64,000 bases of DNA. It comes from Shewanella psychropiezotolerans. GTDB taxonomy: Bacteria > Pseudomonadota > Gammaproteobacteria > Enterobacterales > Shewanellaceae. Location: contig NZ_CP041614.1 in assembly GCF_007197555.1 (NCBI RefSeq), positions 2,224,001-2,288,000 of the forward strand, given 5' to 3'. Within the stretch, counting starts at the first letter, position 1. Each line of letters opens with the position of its first letter. Below the pieces are notes generated by a model. That model searched no databases, was not told the origin of the DNA, and saw nothing but the letters and a program-made list of their open reading frames with translations. Shown here in pieces: positions 39,950 to 49,069 of this stretch. Position numbers and translations under genes: made by a program.

Positions 39950-40837
39950 ATGAAAGTTGTTATTCCTGTTGCAGGGCTTGGTACGCGTATGTTGCCTGCT
40001 ACCAAAGCCATTCCTAAAGAGATGTTGCCTTTAGTCGATAAGCCTTTAATTCAATATATCGTCGATGAATGCGTAAAAGCTGGAGTTAAAGAGATAGTAT
40101 TAGTCACTCATGCCAGTAAAAATGCCATCGAGAATCACTTTGATACTTCTTATGAACTAGAGTCAACACTTGAGAAGCGGGTCAAGCGCCAGTTACTGGA
40201 AGAAGTACAGGCTATTTGCCCTAAAGATGTGACCATAATGCATGTGCGTCAAGGTGAGGCTAAAGGTCTAGGGCATGCGGTCTTGTGTGCTAAGCCTTGT
40301 ATTGGTAATAATCCTTTTGCTGTGGTTTTACCCGATGTGATTTTAGACGAATACACAGCCAACCAAACCAGTGAAAATTTGGCAGCCATGATTAGTCGTT
40401 ATAAGTCTACTTTGGCTAGTCAGATCATGGTTTCACCTGTGCCCGATGAAGATGTCAGTAAGTATGGTATTGCCGATTGTGATGGCGTGGGTTTGTGTGC
40501 TGGTGAGTCAACAGCTATCTCTAAGATGGTCGAGAAACCAGCTCTTGATGAGGCTCCATCTAACCTTGCGGTTGTAGGCCGTTATGTTTTATCTGACAAA
40601 ATCTGGGATCTCCTGGCAAGAACACCTGCTGGTGCCGGGGATGAGATCCAACTTACAGATGCCATCGATATGTTGATCGAATCCGATACCGTAGAAGCAT
40701 TTCATATGACAGGCAAGTCCCATGATTGTGGTGATAAGCTTGGCTACATGACTGCGTTTGTAGAATATGGCCTCAGAAATGATAAGTTAGGTACAGAGTT
40801 TAGAGCGCAGTTGGAACAAATTTTAGCTAAAGGTTAA
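39950..40837 (+). CDS. galU: UTP-glucose-1-phosphate uridylyltransferase (intact copy)
   Basis: Makes UDP-glucose from glucose-1-phosphate and UTP; cytoplasmic, feeds Ugd and glucosyl transfer. 295 aa from ATG 39950 (an in-frame TTG at 39932 would add six residues; the homologous copy at 20168 starts at this ATG). Visible: [20 protein letters not shown] (3-22), [29 protein letters not shown] and the C-terminal [20 protein letters not shown]. Full length without breaks, unlike the copy in the polysaccharide locus. It is probably transcribed alone: DUF255 ends 133 bp upstream and repeats follow. Confidence 0.96.
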   Translation: MKVVIPVAGLGTRMLPATKAIPKEMLPLVDKPLIQYIVDECVKAGVKEIVLVTHASKNAIENHFDTSYELESTLEKRVKRQLLEEVQAICPKDVTIMHVRQGEAKGLGHAVLCAKPCIGNNPFAVVLPDVILDEYTANQTSENLAAMISRYKSTLASQIMVSPVPDEDVSKYGIADCDGVGLCAGESTAISKMVEKPALDEAPSNLAVVGRYVLSDKIWDLLARTPAGAGDEIQLTDAIDMLIESDTVEAFHMTGKSHDCGDKLGYMTAFVEYGLRNDKLGTEFRAQLEQILAKG

Positions 40838-40854
40838 GCTTAGTTTTGTTTTTT

Positions 40855-40938
40855 GTAGGAGGGTCTTTAGATGTAGATGGGTCTTTAGGCCCGAGGTTTT
40901 GCTTATTTGAACCAATCGCGGCTAAAGCACGCTCCTAC
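40855..40938. repeat. REP-like palindromic unit
   Basis: It begins GTAGGAGGGTCTTTAG, repeats GGGTCTTTAGGCCCGAGG, and ends TCGCGGCTAAAGCACGCTCC plus TAC. This is the standard unit of this region: left GTAGGAGGGTCTTTAGGCCC and right GCGGCTAAAGCNCGCTCCTA form an imperfect hairpin. A lone left half follows at 41037-41060. No gene is seen in 40838-41394. Confidence 0.85.
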
Positions 40939-40979
40939 GAGGTGTGGTGGATATCGCCATAGACTACATGAATACAGAT

Positions 40980-41010
40980 GCCTGCCTCTATTATTTAGGG
41001 TGGGATTTTT
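40980..41010 (+). terminator. Decayed galU terminator
   Basis: GCCTGCC (40980-40986), CTCTATTATTTA-like loop and GGGTGGG (40998-41004) followed by ATTTTT. It is recognisably the same element as 21111-21142 but with mismatched arms, so weaker. Confidence 0.55.
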
Positions 41011-41394
41011 AGTTTTAGGGCTTGGTTCTCGGTGGTGTAGGAGGGTCTTTAGGCCCGAATTTGGTTTTTTGTTGTTAAGTCATCTCTGCTTCGTTTCAAC
41101 AGCGCAGCCGTCGTCTTTGCTTTCATACCATCTTTGCCTCAACAGCGTAGCGTCGTTTTAGCTTTCTAGGTACAGCCGTCATCTTTGCTCCTCTACTTTC
41201 TTACCCCTCCCGCATTCATTCGAAATCGTTTCTGCACTTCATATTTCATTTTGATATAGATAAACGATTTTTATAACTTTTAATCCTTACCTGTGCTGCT
41301 ATTATCTCTTTAAGTTAAAAGTTTCTGGTTATCGACACACTAAATTGATAGTTGTTGTTAATTAGGTTTGATTAGGGTTTACGCGGAAGTCGAT

Positions 41395-42300
41395 ATGTCT
41401 ACACATCTAACTCATCTTAAACAGCTTGAAGCTGAATCGATTCAAATTATGCGTGAAGTGGCCGCAGAGTTTGATAATCCTGTAATGCTCTATTCTGTGG
41501 GGAAGGACTCATCTGTATTACTGCATCTGGCGCGTAAGGCGTTTTACCCTGGCAAGATCCCGTTTCCATTGATGCATGTCGATACGAACTGGAAGTTCAA
41601 AGAGATGATCGAGTTCAGGGATAAGATGGCAAAGAAACATGGCTTCGAACTGATAGTCCATAAGAATCCTCGAGGTATCGAAATGGGGGTGGGTCCGTTC
41701 ACCCATGGTAGTGCTAAGCATACTGACATAATGAAAACCGAAGGCCTTAAGCAGGCATTGGACATGCATGGATTCGATGCCGCCTTCGGTGGTGCTCGCC
41801 GCGATGAGGAAAAATCTCGTGCTAAAGAGCGTGTCTATTCTTTCCGTGATAGTAAGCACAGATGGGACCCTAAGAATCAACGCCCTGAGCTGTGGAATAT
41901 CTATAACGGTAAAGTCGATAAGGGCGAAAGCATTCGTGTTTTCCCATTATCGAACTGGACCGAGCTCGATATCTGGCAGTACATCTATCTAGAAGGTATC
42001 GAAATCCCCTCGCTGTACCTGGCGAAAACTCGCCCTGTTGTTGAACGTGATGGCACGCTAATCATGGTCGATGATGAGCGTATGCCGATAGAAGAAGGTG
42101 AAGTGGTTCAACAGAAGATGGTTAGATTCAGGACTCTAGGTTGTTACCCGCTTACCGGTGCAGTCGAGTCTGAAGCGACTACCTTGCCTGAGATAATTCA
42201 AGAGATGCTGCTGTGTACAACCTCTGAGCGCCAGGGTCGAGTGATAGATAATGACTCTTCCGGGTCTATGGAAAAGAAGAAGATGGAAGGCTATTTCTAA
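41395..42300 (+). CDS. cysD: Sulfate adenylyltransferase subunit 2
   Basis: ATP-pyrophosphatase subunit that, with CysN, makes adenosine 5'-phosphosulfate from sulfate and ATP. 301 aa from ATG 41395 ([20 protein letters not shown], the usual start; GGAAG upstream). PP-loop [20 protein letters not shown] (34-53), then [44 protein letters not shown] and the C-terminal [23 protein letters not shown] region, as in the family. It starts a sulfate activation cluster with cysN, a permease and cysC. Confidence 0.97.
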   Translation: MSTHLTHLKQLEAESIQIMREVAAEFDNPVMLYSVGKDSSVLLHLARKAFYPGKIPFPLMHVDTNWKFKEMIEFRDKMAKKHGFELIVHKNPRGIEMGVGPFTHGSAKHTDIMKTEGLKQALDMHGFDAAFGGARRDEEKSRAKERVYSFRDSKHRWDPKNQRPELWNIYNGKVDKGESIRVFPLSNWTELDIWQYIYLEGIEIPSLYLAKTRPVVERDGTLIMVDDERMPIEEGEVVQQKMVRFRTLGCYPLTGAVESEATTLPEIIQEMLLCTTSERQGRVIDNDSSGSMEKKKMEGYF

Positions 42301-42358
42301 AATTGATAAGCGACTTTAGTAATAGGACCGGCTTGCGCCGGGAATAGATTTCTTGTTT

Positions 42359-42449
42359 GTAGGACCTATATCGATGGCAATAATGAATATTGGTGTTGAT
42401 GGCAATACCCGTGTTGGTTTATTCAATCGCGGCTAAAGCACGCTCCTAC
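42359..42449. repeat. Decayed REP-like unit between cysD and cysN
   Basis: The left half is reduced to GTAGGACCTAT (42359-42369), with GACCGGCTTGCGCCGGG just upstream (42327-42342). The right half TCGCGGCTAAAGCACGCTCC (42427-42446) plus TAC is intact. It splits cysD from cysN, normally adjacent genes, with a 215-bp spacer. Confidence 0.7.
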
Positions 42450-42515
42450 GGTAAGTGTATAGAATTTAGATTAACTATGAGCAAGCTTTTCGAAGCTCAT
42501 AGATAAGGAACAGAG

Positions 42516-43934
42516 ATGACCACAAGTTCGAATTTGATTGCTTCTGACATTGAAGAGTATCTTCAAGTCCACGAAAACAAAGATATGTTGCGAGTGCTAA
42601 CTTGTGGCAGTGTCGATGATGGTAAGTCTACTTTAATCGGGCGCTTGTTGTTCGATAGCAAGATGATCTTCGAAGATCAGATGGCAGCGATAGTTAAAGA
42701 CTCGAAACGGTTCAACACTACCGATGAGTCATTCGACTTAGCACTGCTTGTCGATGGCCTGCAATCTGAGCGAGAGCAGGGCATTACCATAGATGTGGCT
42801 TATCGTTACTTCACTACCGAGCAACGCAAGTTTATCATTGCCGATACGCCGGGTCATGAGCAGTATACGCGTAATATGGCGACAGGTGCCTCAACCTGTG
42901 ATTTAGCGATTATCTTGATCGATGCCCGCCATGGTGTGCAAGTTCAGACCAAGCGTCACAGCTTTATTTGTTCTCAGTTAGGTATTAAGCACGTGATCAT
43001 TGCCATCAATAAGATGGATGCGGTAGATTACGATCAGGCCGTTTATCAGAACATTAAGAAGGCATATCGCGAGTTTGCCAAAGCATTGTCATTCTCTGAT
43101 GTCCGCTTCGTGCCAATATCGGCCTTGAAAGGCGATAACGTTGTAAACGAAAGTACCAATATGACTTGGTATCCGGGGTCTACCTTACTCAAGTTGCTTA
43201 ATACTGTTTCGGTTGAACAAGATAGAAGTGAGTCGTTCCGCTTCCAGGTGCAATATGTTAATCGACCCAATTTAGATTTTCGTGGATTCTGTGGAACCAT
43301 AGGTTCGGGTGAGATCCGCGTTGGCGATACTGTTGTGGCTTTGCCATCGAATAAAGAGACGCGTATTAAGTCAATCGTCACATTCGATGGCGATCTTGAG
43401 AAAGCCTCTGCGGGGCAGGCGATAACCTTAACCCTCGAAGATGAGATTGATGTCGGCCGTGGTGACATGTTAGTGCGCCCCCATGATAAGCCACATTCAC
43501 TCAGCAATTTCGAAGCTGACGTGGTTTGGATGACTGAAGAGCCTCTGTGTGTGGATCGTGAGTATGCGATTAAAGTCGGCAGCAAGTCCGTCTATGGTTA
43601 TGCCGACGCCATCAATCACAAGATAGATGTTAATACGCTCGAGAAGCAAAAGGCTCAGCAACTTGAACTCAATGAGATTGGTAACTGCCATTTTGCCGTC
43701 ACTGAGCCAGTGCAATTTGATCCCTATGATGTTAACCGTGCTACGGGGGCATTTATTATTATCGATCGTCTGACTAATGTAACCGTTGGCGCAGGGATGA
43801 TCCGTAATCCAATATCTTCCAAGATCGCTTCCAACCAGTCGACACAGCATAGCTATTCAGAATTTGAATTAGAGATGAATGCTTTGGTGCGTAAGCATTT
43901 CCCACATTGGGAAAGCAAGGATATCTCTTTGTAG
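42516..43934 (+). CDS. cysN: Sulfate adenylyltransferase subunit 1 (GTPase)
   Basis: EF-Tu-like GTPase that drives APS synthesis by CysD. 472 aa: G1 [14 protein letters not shown] (31-44), [12 protein letters not shown] (switch I), [17 protein letters not shown] (110-126), NKMD (165-168), SALKG, and two beta-barrel domains with [16 protein letters not shown] and CDS-typical LVRPHDKP. It lacks a fused CysC kinase, which is a separate gene here. RBS AAGGA about 8 nt before ATG 42516. Its stop codon TAG (43932-43934) is part of the REP element that begins at 43931. Confidence 0.97.
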   Translation: MTTSSNLIASDIEEYLQVHENKDMLRVLTCGSVDDGKSTLIGRLLFDSKMIFEDQMAAIVKDSKRFNTTDESFDLALLVDGLQSEREQGITIDVAYRYFTTEQRKFIIADTPGHEQYTRNMATGASTCDLAIILIDARHGVQVQTKRHSFICSQLGIKHVIIAINKMDAVDYDQAVYQNIKKAYREFAKALSFSDVRFVPISALKGDNVVNESTNMTWYPGSTLLKLLNTVSVEQDRSESFRFQVQYVNRPNLDFRGFCGTIGSGEIRVGDTVVALPSNKETRIKSIVTFDGDLEKASAGQAITLTLEDEIDVGRGDMLVRPHDKPHSLSNFEADVVWMTEEPLCVDREYAIKVGSKSVYGYADAINHKIDVNTLEKQKAQQLELNEIGNCHFAVTEPVQFDPYDVNRATGAFIIIDRLTNVTVGAGMIRNPISSKIASNQSTQHSYSEFELEMNALVRKHFPHWESKDISL

Positions 43935-43996
43935 GAGGGTCTTTAGGCCCGAATTTGTGGTTGTTTCAATCAATCGCGGCTAAAGCGCGCTCCTAC
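43931..43996. repeat. REP-like unit supplying the cysN stop codon
   Basis: GTAGGAGGGTCTTTAGGCCC at 43931-43950 and TCGCGGCTAAAGCGCGCTCC plus TAC ending at 43996. The TAG of cysN is bases 2-4 of the element. It fills nearly all of the 85-bp gap to the permease gene. Confidence 0.88.
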
Positions 43997-44019
43997 AACA
44001 GAAATAATCATAGGAATCT

Positions 44020-45750
44020 ATGTCTCTAGATGCATATTTAACCATTGGAATATTTGTCGCGACAATCGCGGGACTTATTCGTTTTCAGAGCCGCCCAGCT
44101 GTGGTGTTTGGTGTGGCTCTGTTAGCCTTGGTCGGACTTAATTTAGTCTCGAAAGAGCAACTGCTGTCGAGCATGTCTAACCCTGGTTTGGTGACTCTGG
44201 TCCTATTGATCTTATGCTCCTTCGCATTGGAGAAGACTCGCTTGCTCAGAGTAATTGCCTCCAAGGTGATAGTGAGCAGTTACAATTCTACTTGGATGAG
44301 ACTCTTCGGAATTACAGCGTTAAGCTCGGCCATGCTCAATAATACGGCCGTGGTCGCTACCTTGTTATCGCCAATTCGAAATAATCCGCATCATTTTGCC
44401 AGCAAATTGTTATTGCCTCTTTCCTACGCCGCTATCTTAGGGGGAACGCTCACCTTAATTGGTACATCCACCAACTTGATCGTTAACAGCCTCTATATCG
44501 ATGCTACTGGCAAGTCACTCAGTTTCTTTTCGTTTACTGCAGTAGGCATCATGTTGGTATTAGGCTGCGGCCTGGTATTAAGACTGGCCTCTCGCTGGTT
44601 GCCTGATATCGAGCATAAAGAAACCTGCTCCAAAGGCTACTTTATCGATGCTAAAGTTGTCGCTGGCTCCGAGCTTATTGGCCGTTCGGTCGAAGATAAT
44701 GGCCTTCGACATCTTGAATCGCTATTTTTGGTCGAAGTCGTTCGGGACGGACGCTTGATAAGCCCGGTAACACCGACAGAAGTGCTGCTGCTTAATGACA
44801 GGCTTATCTTCAGTGGTGATATCACTAAGATGATGCAGCTGAGTCAGTTTTCCGGCTTAGAGATGTTTGCCGAGAAAAATGGCTTACTGGACTCAAATTT
44901 AACCGAAGTGGTGGTGAAGCAAGAAAGTGTACTGATAGGTAAGACACTGAAAGGCTCTGGCTTTAGGGCCTTGTTCGATGCCGCAGTTGTGGCGATTCGC
45001 CGTGACGGGGAGGAGATCTCGGGTAAGCTGGGCGAGGTCGTCATCAAGGCGGGAGACTTTTTAATCCTCGCCGTAGGTGAAGACTTTAAGACTCGCAGAA
45101 ATATCAGTAAAAACTTCATCGTTATCAGTGGTGTTGAGCCTGAAGTTCGCATCAATGGTGCCAAGGCCTGGCTCTCAATCGGTGGATTTGTATTGACTAT
45201 CGCACTTGCTGCCACGGGCGTCATAGAGATGCTGCAAGGGATGTTGCTGCTGCTTGGCGTGCTTATTTTTAGTAAGTGCCTCAACGTGAACGAAGTGGTG
45301 AGGCGTTTCCCCGTCGATATCTGGTTAATTGTGTCGACGGCTATCTTGCTTTCACATGCATTGGTTAATAATGGCGTCGCCGATTTAGTGGCCCAGTGGG
45401 TAAATAGCGTCACGGATAAAGACCACCTCTATCTGGCTCTGATACTGGTTTATGTCGCAACCTGGTTGATGACTGAGCTCATTACCAATAATGCAGCTGC
45501 TGCATTAATGTTCCCTATCGCTTACAGTATCGCCTTAGGTTTTGGTGTGGATATATTACCTTTTGTTATGACCGTCGCTTTTGCGGCGAGTGGCAGTTTC
45601 ATTAGCCCTTATGGTTACCAGACTAACTTGATGGTGTATAACGCCGGACATTACCGAATCATCGATTTTGTAAGAGTCGGACTGCCAGTGAGCCTGACCT
45701 ATGGCGTCATAGTGCTCATGGCCGTACCTGTGTTTTTCCCGTTTATGTAG
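44020..45750 (+). CDS. SLC13/DASS-family anion permease with two RCK_C domains (probable sulfate transporter)
   Basis: 576-aa inner-membrane transporter. N-terminal helices (about 1-190), including [20 protein letters not shown] and [18 protein letters not shown] (hairpin signature), are followed by two cytoplasmic RCK_C/TrkA-C domains (about 213-270 with [20 protein letters not shown] and about 298-360 with [20 protein letters not shown]) and a C-terminal helix set with [20 protein letters not shown]. Its place between cysN and cysC makes sulfate the likely cargo. The stop TAG (45748-45750) lies in the first bases of a REP unit. Confidence 0.87.
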   Translation: MSLDAYLTIGIFVATIAGLIRFQSRPAVVFGVALLALVGLNLVSKEQLLSSMSNPGLVTLVLLILCSFALEKTRLLRVIASKVIVSSYNSTWMRLFGITALSSAMLNNTAVVATLLSPIRNNPHHFASKLLLPLSYAAILGGTLTLIGTSTNLIVNSLYIDATGKSLSFFSFTAVGIMLVLGCGLVLRLASRWLPDIEHKETCSKGYFIDAKVVAGSELIGRSVEDNGLRHLESLFLVEVVRDGRLISPVTPTEVLLLNDRLIFSGDITKMMQLSQFSGLEMFAEKNGLLDSNLTEVVVKQESVLIGKTLKGSGFRALFDAAVVAIRRDGEEISGKLGEVVIKAGDFLILAVGEDFKTRRNISKNFIVISGVEPEVRINGAKAWLSIGGFVLTIALAATGVIEMLQGMLLLLGVLIFSKCLNVNEVVRRFPVDIWLIVSTAILLSHALVNNGVADLVAQWVNSVTDKDHLYLALILVYVATWLMTELITNNAAAALMFPIAYSIALGFGVDILPFVMTVAFAASGSFISPYGYQTNLMVYNAGHYRIIDFVRVGLPVSLTYGVIVLMAVPVFFPFM

Positions 45751-45933
45751 GAGGGTCTTTAGGCCCGATATTTTGCTTGTATCAATCATGGCTAAAGCAC
45801 GCTCCTACGGTGTGTGGGATTGAATCGGTATATATTGTTTCTATCTTTTGTAGGAGGGCCTTTAGATGTAAGAGGGTCTTTAGGCCCGAGGCTTTTGCTT
45901 GTTTCAATCCTTCGCGGCTAAAGCCGCTCCTAC
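45747..45933. repeat. Two REP-like units supplying the permease stop
   Basis: Unit 1 is 45747-45808 (GTAGGAGGGTCTTTAGGCCC to GCTCCTAC) and unit 2 is 45850-45933, the latter with a doubled left half (GTAGGAGGGCCTTTAG then GAGGGTCTTTAGGCCCGAGG). The permease TAG is bases 2-4 of unit 1. They fill most of the 260 bp to cysC. Confidence 0.85.
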
Positions 45934-46010
45934 AGGGAGAATATTTAATCCACCGGGAGAGGCATCAGCTTAAAGGTGTATCACCGGAAATAATCAAAAT
46001 TGGATATGTG

Positions 46011-46676
46011 ATGACAGTAAAGATAGATAAAATAGAAGAAGCGTCTCCCTATAAGAATGTTGAGACGCAAGGCGAGTCATCCTCCGACGTCGTTTGGCAT
46101 CAGGCGAGTGTGTCTCATGAAGAGCGAGTAGCTAGTAATGGCCATCGCCCAGCCGTGCTTTGGTTTACCGGCCTAAGTGGCTCAGGAAAGTCTACGGTGG
46201 CTAATGCAGTTGATAAGATGCTGCATGACATAGGTTGTAAAACCTACCTGTTAGATGGCGACAACGTTCGTCATGGTTTAAATGGTGACTTGGGTTTCTC
46301 GGATGAAGACAGAGTCGAGAACATTCGCCGTATTGGTGAAGTGTCAAAGTTGTTTGTCGATGCAGGTCAGCTGGTCTCAACAGCATTTATCTCACCTTTT
46401 CTTGCTGATAGAGAGCAGGTTCGAAGTCAGTTAAAGAGCGGGGAATTTATCGAGGTCTTTATCGACACGCCGATTGAGATATGTGAGCTTAGAGATCCAA
46501 AAGGTTTATACAAGAAAGCCCGTGCAGGCGAGATTAAGAACTTCACCGGCATAGATTCAGCCTATGAATTACCAGTGAGCCCAGAAGTACACGTTAAAAC
46601 AGCTGAACAGTCGGTGGAAGCTTGTGCGAAGCAGGTGATAGATTACCTGAAATCACATGCTTATATCGATATGTAG
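46011..46676 (+). CDS. cysC: Adenylylsulfate kinase
   Basis: Phosphorylates APS to PAPS. 221 aa from ATG 46011; upstream in-frame codons run through REP sequence and are not coding. P-loop [17 protein letters not shown] (about 52-68), then [68 protein letters not shown] and [11 protein letters not shown], all standard. It makes the PAPS needed for assimilation or for sulfating polysaccharides; no sulfotransferase is seen in this window. Its stop TAG (46674-46676) lies in a GTAGGACC decayed REP end. Confidence 0.96.
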   Translation: MTVKIDKIEEASPYKNVETQGESSSDVVWHQASVSHEERVASNGHRPAVLWFTGLSGSGKSTVANAVDKMLHDIGCKTYLLDGDNVRHGLNGDLGFSDEDRVENIRRIGEVSKLFVDAGQLVSTAFISPFLADREQVRSQLKSGEFIEVFIDTPIEICELRDPKGLYKKARAGEIKNFTGIDSAYELPVSPEVHVKTAEQSVEACAKQVIDYLKSHAYIDM

Positions 46677-47189
46677 GACCGCAAAAACCATCGCGGCTAA
46701 AGCGCGCTCCTACAATGTGTGTTTGATATCATCGGTAGGTGTTGGTGTATGGTCTTATCTTGTGTAGGAGGGTCTTTAGGCCCGAAAAGAATTAACAAGA
46801 AAATCATCGCGGCTAAAGCGCGTTCCTACAATGTGTGTTTGATATCATCGGTAGGTGTTGGTGTATGTTCTTATTTTGTGTAGGAGGGTCTTTAGGCCCG
46901 AAAAGAATTAACAGAAAACCATCGCGGCTAAAGCGCGCTCCTACAATGTGTGTTTGATATCATCGGTAGGTGTTGGTGTATGTTCTTATCTTGTGTAGGA
47001 GGGGCTTTAGCCCCGAGAAGAATTAACAAGAAAGGCATTGCGGCTAAAGCGCGATCCTAAGGGGATAGGGTTTAATCGACCAGTGTTGGTGTAATGGGTT
47101 GTATTGGTCTTATCTTGTGTAGGAGGGTCTTTAGGCCCGAATTTTCCATGCCGATAATAAAATATATCGCGGCTAAAGCATGCTCCTAC
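46673..47189. repeat. Tandem array of ~116-bp REP-containing units (five)
   Basis: Right halves (CGCGGCTAAAGCGCGCTCCT and variants) start at 46691, 46807, 46922, 47038 and 47167, a period of 115-116 bp for the first four. Each repeat holds GTAGGAGGGTCTTTAGGCCC, GAAAAGAATTAACA, the right half, and a constant spacer with GTTTGATATCATCGGTAGGT and GTTGGTGTATG. The spacer repeats along with the palindrome, so the whole unit was amplified. No gene is seen in 46677-47219. Confidence 0.9.
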
Positions 47190-47219
47190 GGTGTGTAGGG
47201 TCTCATTTAAAGGGTGCTT

Positions 47220-48176
47220 ATGAATTACGATATCTTTAACGGTGATGCTGATGGGATCATCGCCTTGTTGCAGCTTAGATTGGCGAACCCGATTGTGAGT
47301 GAGTTGGTGACAGGTGTTAAACGTGACATCCAGTTACTAGAAAAAGTTGCAGTGAGGTCTGGAGATAGCCTTACGGTACTCGATATCTCGATGGAGAAGA
47401 ATCGAGGTGCTCTGCTCGGTGCTCTCGAAGTTGGTGCGATTGTATATTATGCCGATCACCATAGATGCGGTGAAATTCCTGTGCATCAGCATTTGCAGGC
47501 CTACATTGATTTAGATGCCAATACCTGTACGGCACTTATCATAGATAAGTTTTTAGAGGGGCAATTCCATCTTTGGGCGATCACGGCAGCTTTCGGGGAT
47601 AACCTTATTGCTAAAGCCAATAAATTAGCAGAAAAGGCGGGTTTATCTCAGAAGCAAACTGAGCAGCTCAATGAGCTTGGTACCCTGATTAATTACAATG
47701 GTTACGGCAGTAAAACTCAAGACCTTCATTTTCATCCCGCAGATCTGTATCTAGCCTTGCTTAAGTATCCTAACCCTTTCGATGTGATAGCCGATGCTGA
47801 TTCACCTTTCTACCAGCTTCAAAGCGCATATAGACAAGACATGGATAAGGTATTGGCAATAGAATCTTGTCATCGTAGTGCAAATTTATCTGTTTTTGAA
47901 TTACCCGATAGTGCCTGGTCGAGACGCATCAGCGGCGTATATGGTAACTACCTGGCCAATCAGGAACCTGATTCTGCTCATGGGGTGTTAACTGATAATA
48001 ATGATGGCACTTATACCGTATCTTTACGGGCACCATTAAATAATAAGCAGGGAGCAGGCGATATCTGTAGTCAATTTGATACTGGCGGCGGCAGGGCCGC
48101 AGCCGCAGGGATCAATGCATTAGCTAAAACAGATCTGGATAGATTTATTAAAACAGTAAAAGAGTTTTATACATAA
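47220..48176 (+). CDS. DHH-family phosphoesterase
   Basis: 318 aa from ATG 47220 (AGGG 5 nt upstream; the GTG at 47214 overlaps that RBS). DHH superfamily marks: NYDIFNGDADGIIALLQ (2-18, first metal-binding motif), LTVLDISMEKN, and ADHHRCGE (78-85, the DHH motif). The C-terminus has FDTGGGRAAAAGINAL (DHHA1-like substrate loop). Relatives hydrolyse nanoRNA, cyclic dinucleotides, polyphosphate or 3'-phosphoadenosine-phosphate. The location next to the PAPS-making cysC makes pAp hydrolysis an idea to test, but no sequence feature decides the substrate. Confidence 0.82.
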   Translation: MNYDIFNGDADGIIALLQLRLANPIVSELVTGVKRDIQLLEKVAVRSGDSLTVLDISMEKNRGALLGALEVGAIVYYADHHRCGEIPVHQHLQAYIDLDANTCTALIIDKFLEGQFHLWAITAAFGDNLIAKANKLAEKAGLSQKQTEQLNELGTLINYNGYGSKTQDLHFHPADLYLALLKYPNPFDVIADADSPFYQLQSAYRQDMDKVLAIESCHRSANLSVFELPDSAWSRRISGVYGNYLANQEPDSAHGVLTDNNDGTYTVSLRAPLNNKQGAGDICSQFDTGGGRAAAAGINALAKTDLDRFIKTVKEFYT

Positions 48177-48230
48177 GCTGCATTTTGTGTGTGGGGTTTA
48201 ATCGACCTATGTAGGGCATTGTTTGATTAT

Positions 48231-48297
48231 GTAGGAGGGTCTTTAGGCCCGAATCTTTTGTTTACATTAATCCTTCGCGGCTGAAGCACGCTCCTAC
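48231..48297. repeat. REP-like unit downstream of the RAYT gene
   Basis: GTAGGAGGGTCTTTAGGCCC at 48231-48250 and TTCGCGGCTGAAGCACGCTC then CTAC ending 48297. Together with 48328-48384 it flanks the RAYT gene on its 3' side. Confidence 0.85.
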
Positions 48298-48327
48298 GGT
48301 GAATCTTTTGTTTGCATCAATCAATCG

Positions 48328-48384
48328 CGGCTAAAGCTGCTCCATACGGCTAAAGCTGCTCCATACGGCTAAAGCTGCTCCATA
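48328..48384. repeat. Three tandem 19-bp REP right-half units
   Basis: CGGCTAAAGCTGCTCCATA occurs three times without interruption (48328-48346, 48347-48365, 48366-48384). The array overlaps the 3' end of the RAYT gene: its last codons (MEQL stop, minus strand) are read from copy 2/3. Confidence 0.9.
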
Positions 48385-48838
48385 CGGGTAAATATATGCA
48401 ATCCCAATGTGAGTAATTGCCAATGTTGTCTACTAAATTCGCTCTCAATGGGTTGGCCACTATGTATCTCATCACTTCCTTTATCTCTTCATCTTGCCTC
48501 AAGCAATGATCGTAAAATCCTGCTTGCCACACTTTAATATTCCGTTTTAGATGAGTATTTATCTGTTTTGCACTTCGACCTTTGATTTTCCCTACGGCAT
48601 AACTTAAATCAGTGACATCATTGAGTGTGAATAGCCAATGCAGGTGATTTGGCATCAAGGTATAGCCTATAGTCGATGTTATCTTTTGGTCATCAGACAA
48701 TCTCAAATTATTAATGACTATTCGAGCGCTGCTAAAATCACTAAACAATGGCTCTCTATCGTGAGTATTTGTTGTAACGAAATAGATATTGTTCTCTTGG
48801 CTATATCTTCCAAGCCGCAAGTCACTACCATGTTCCAT
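48350..48838 (-). CDS. REP-associated tyrosine transposase (RAYT, TnpA_REP)
   Basis: Y1-type single-strand nuclease related to IS200/IS605 transposases that acts on REP palindromes. 162 aa from ATG 48838 (AGG about 10 nt upstream; a TTG nine codons earlier is less likely). Family signatures are all present: RYSQENNIYFVTTNTHDREPLF (11-32), GYTLMPNHLHWLF with the HUH motif His65-x-His67, KGRSAKQIN, VWQAGFYDH and EVMRYIVANPLRANLV with the likely catalytic Tyr125, then YSHWD. It is flanked by REP units on both sides (48231-48384, 48887-49015). Its own stop codon lies inside the REP repeat. It was probably domesticated and is likely the source of the REP spread in this genome. Confidence 0.93.
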   Translation of the reverse strand: MEHGSDLRLGRYSQENNIYFVTTNTHDREPLFSDFSSARIVINNLRLSDDQKITSTIGYTLMPNHLHWLFTLNDVTDLSYAVGKIKGRSAKQINTHLKRNIKVWQAGFYDHCLRQDEEIKEVMRYIVANPLRANLVDNIGNYSHWDCIYLPVWSSFSRMEQL

Positions 48839-48886
48839 AATTAGCCTTGTTCTGATTGAAATCAATTTATTAATTTTAGAAGAAAA

Positions 48887-49015
48887 TCGCGGCTAAAGCG
48901 CGCTCCTACGGTTTAATTGGATTGAATCGGAGCGTACAGGTTTTATCTTTTTTGTAGGAGGGTCTTTAGGCCCGAATCTTTTGTTTGCATCAATCGCGGC
49001 TAAAGCCGCTCCTAC
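48887..49015. repeat. REP-like half and full unit upstream of the RAYT gene
   Basis: Right half TCGCGGCTAAAGCGCGCTCC at 48887-48906 (plus TAC to 48909), then a complete unit 48954-49015. They lie between the divergent RAYT and rfbA genes and leave little room for other promoters. Confidence 0.87.
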
Positions 49016-49069
49016 AGTGTGATAAGATATCACCTCTTTTTTATCTAATTTTTGAGATGTAAGCCAAGT

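Noticed and set aside
40907..41161. Open frame of 84 codons after galU
   Set aside because: It overlaps a REP unit and the decayed terminator; composition is not protein-like.
43046..43585. 179-codon minus-strand open frame inside cysN
   Set aside because: It is a shadow of cysN, whose frame carries all GTPase motifs.
44844..45413. Minus-strand open frame of about 190 codons inside the SLC13 permease
   Set aside because: It is antisense to a complete transporter gene; no independent support.
46673..47189. Second CRISPR-like periodicity of about 116 bp
   Set aside because: The whole period including the spacer is repeated, so it is a tandem REP amplification.
48350..48838. A full IS200/IS605 element
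   Set aside because: No TnpB, no element ends and the protein has RAYT-type rather than IS200 TnpA signatures; it is a REP-linked single gene.
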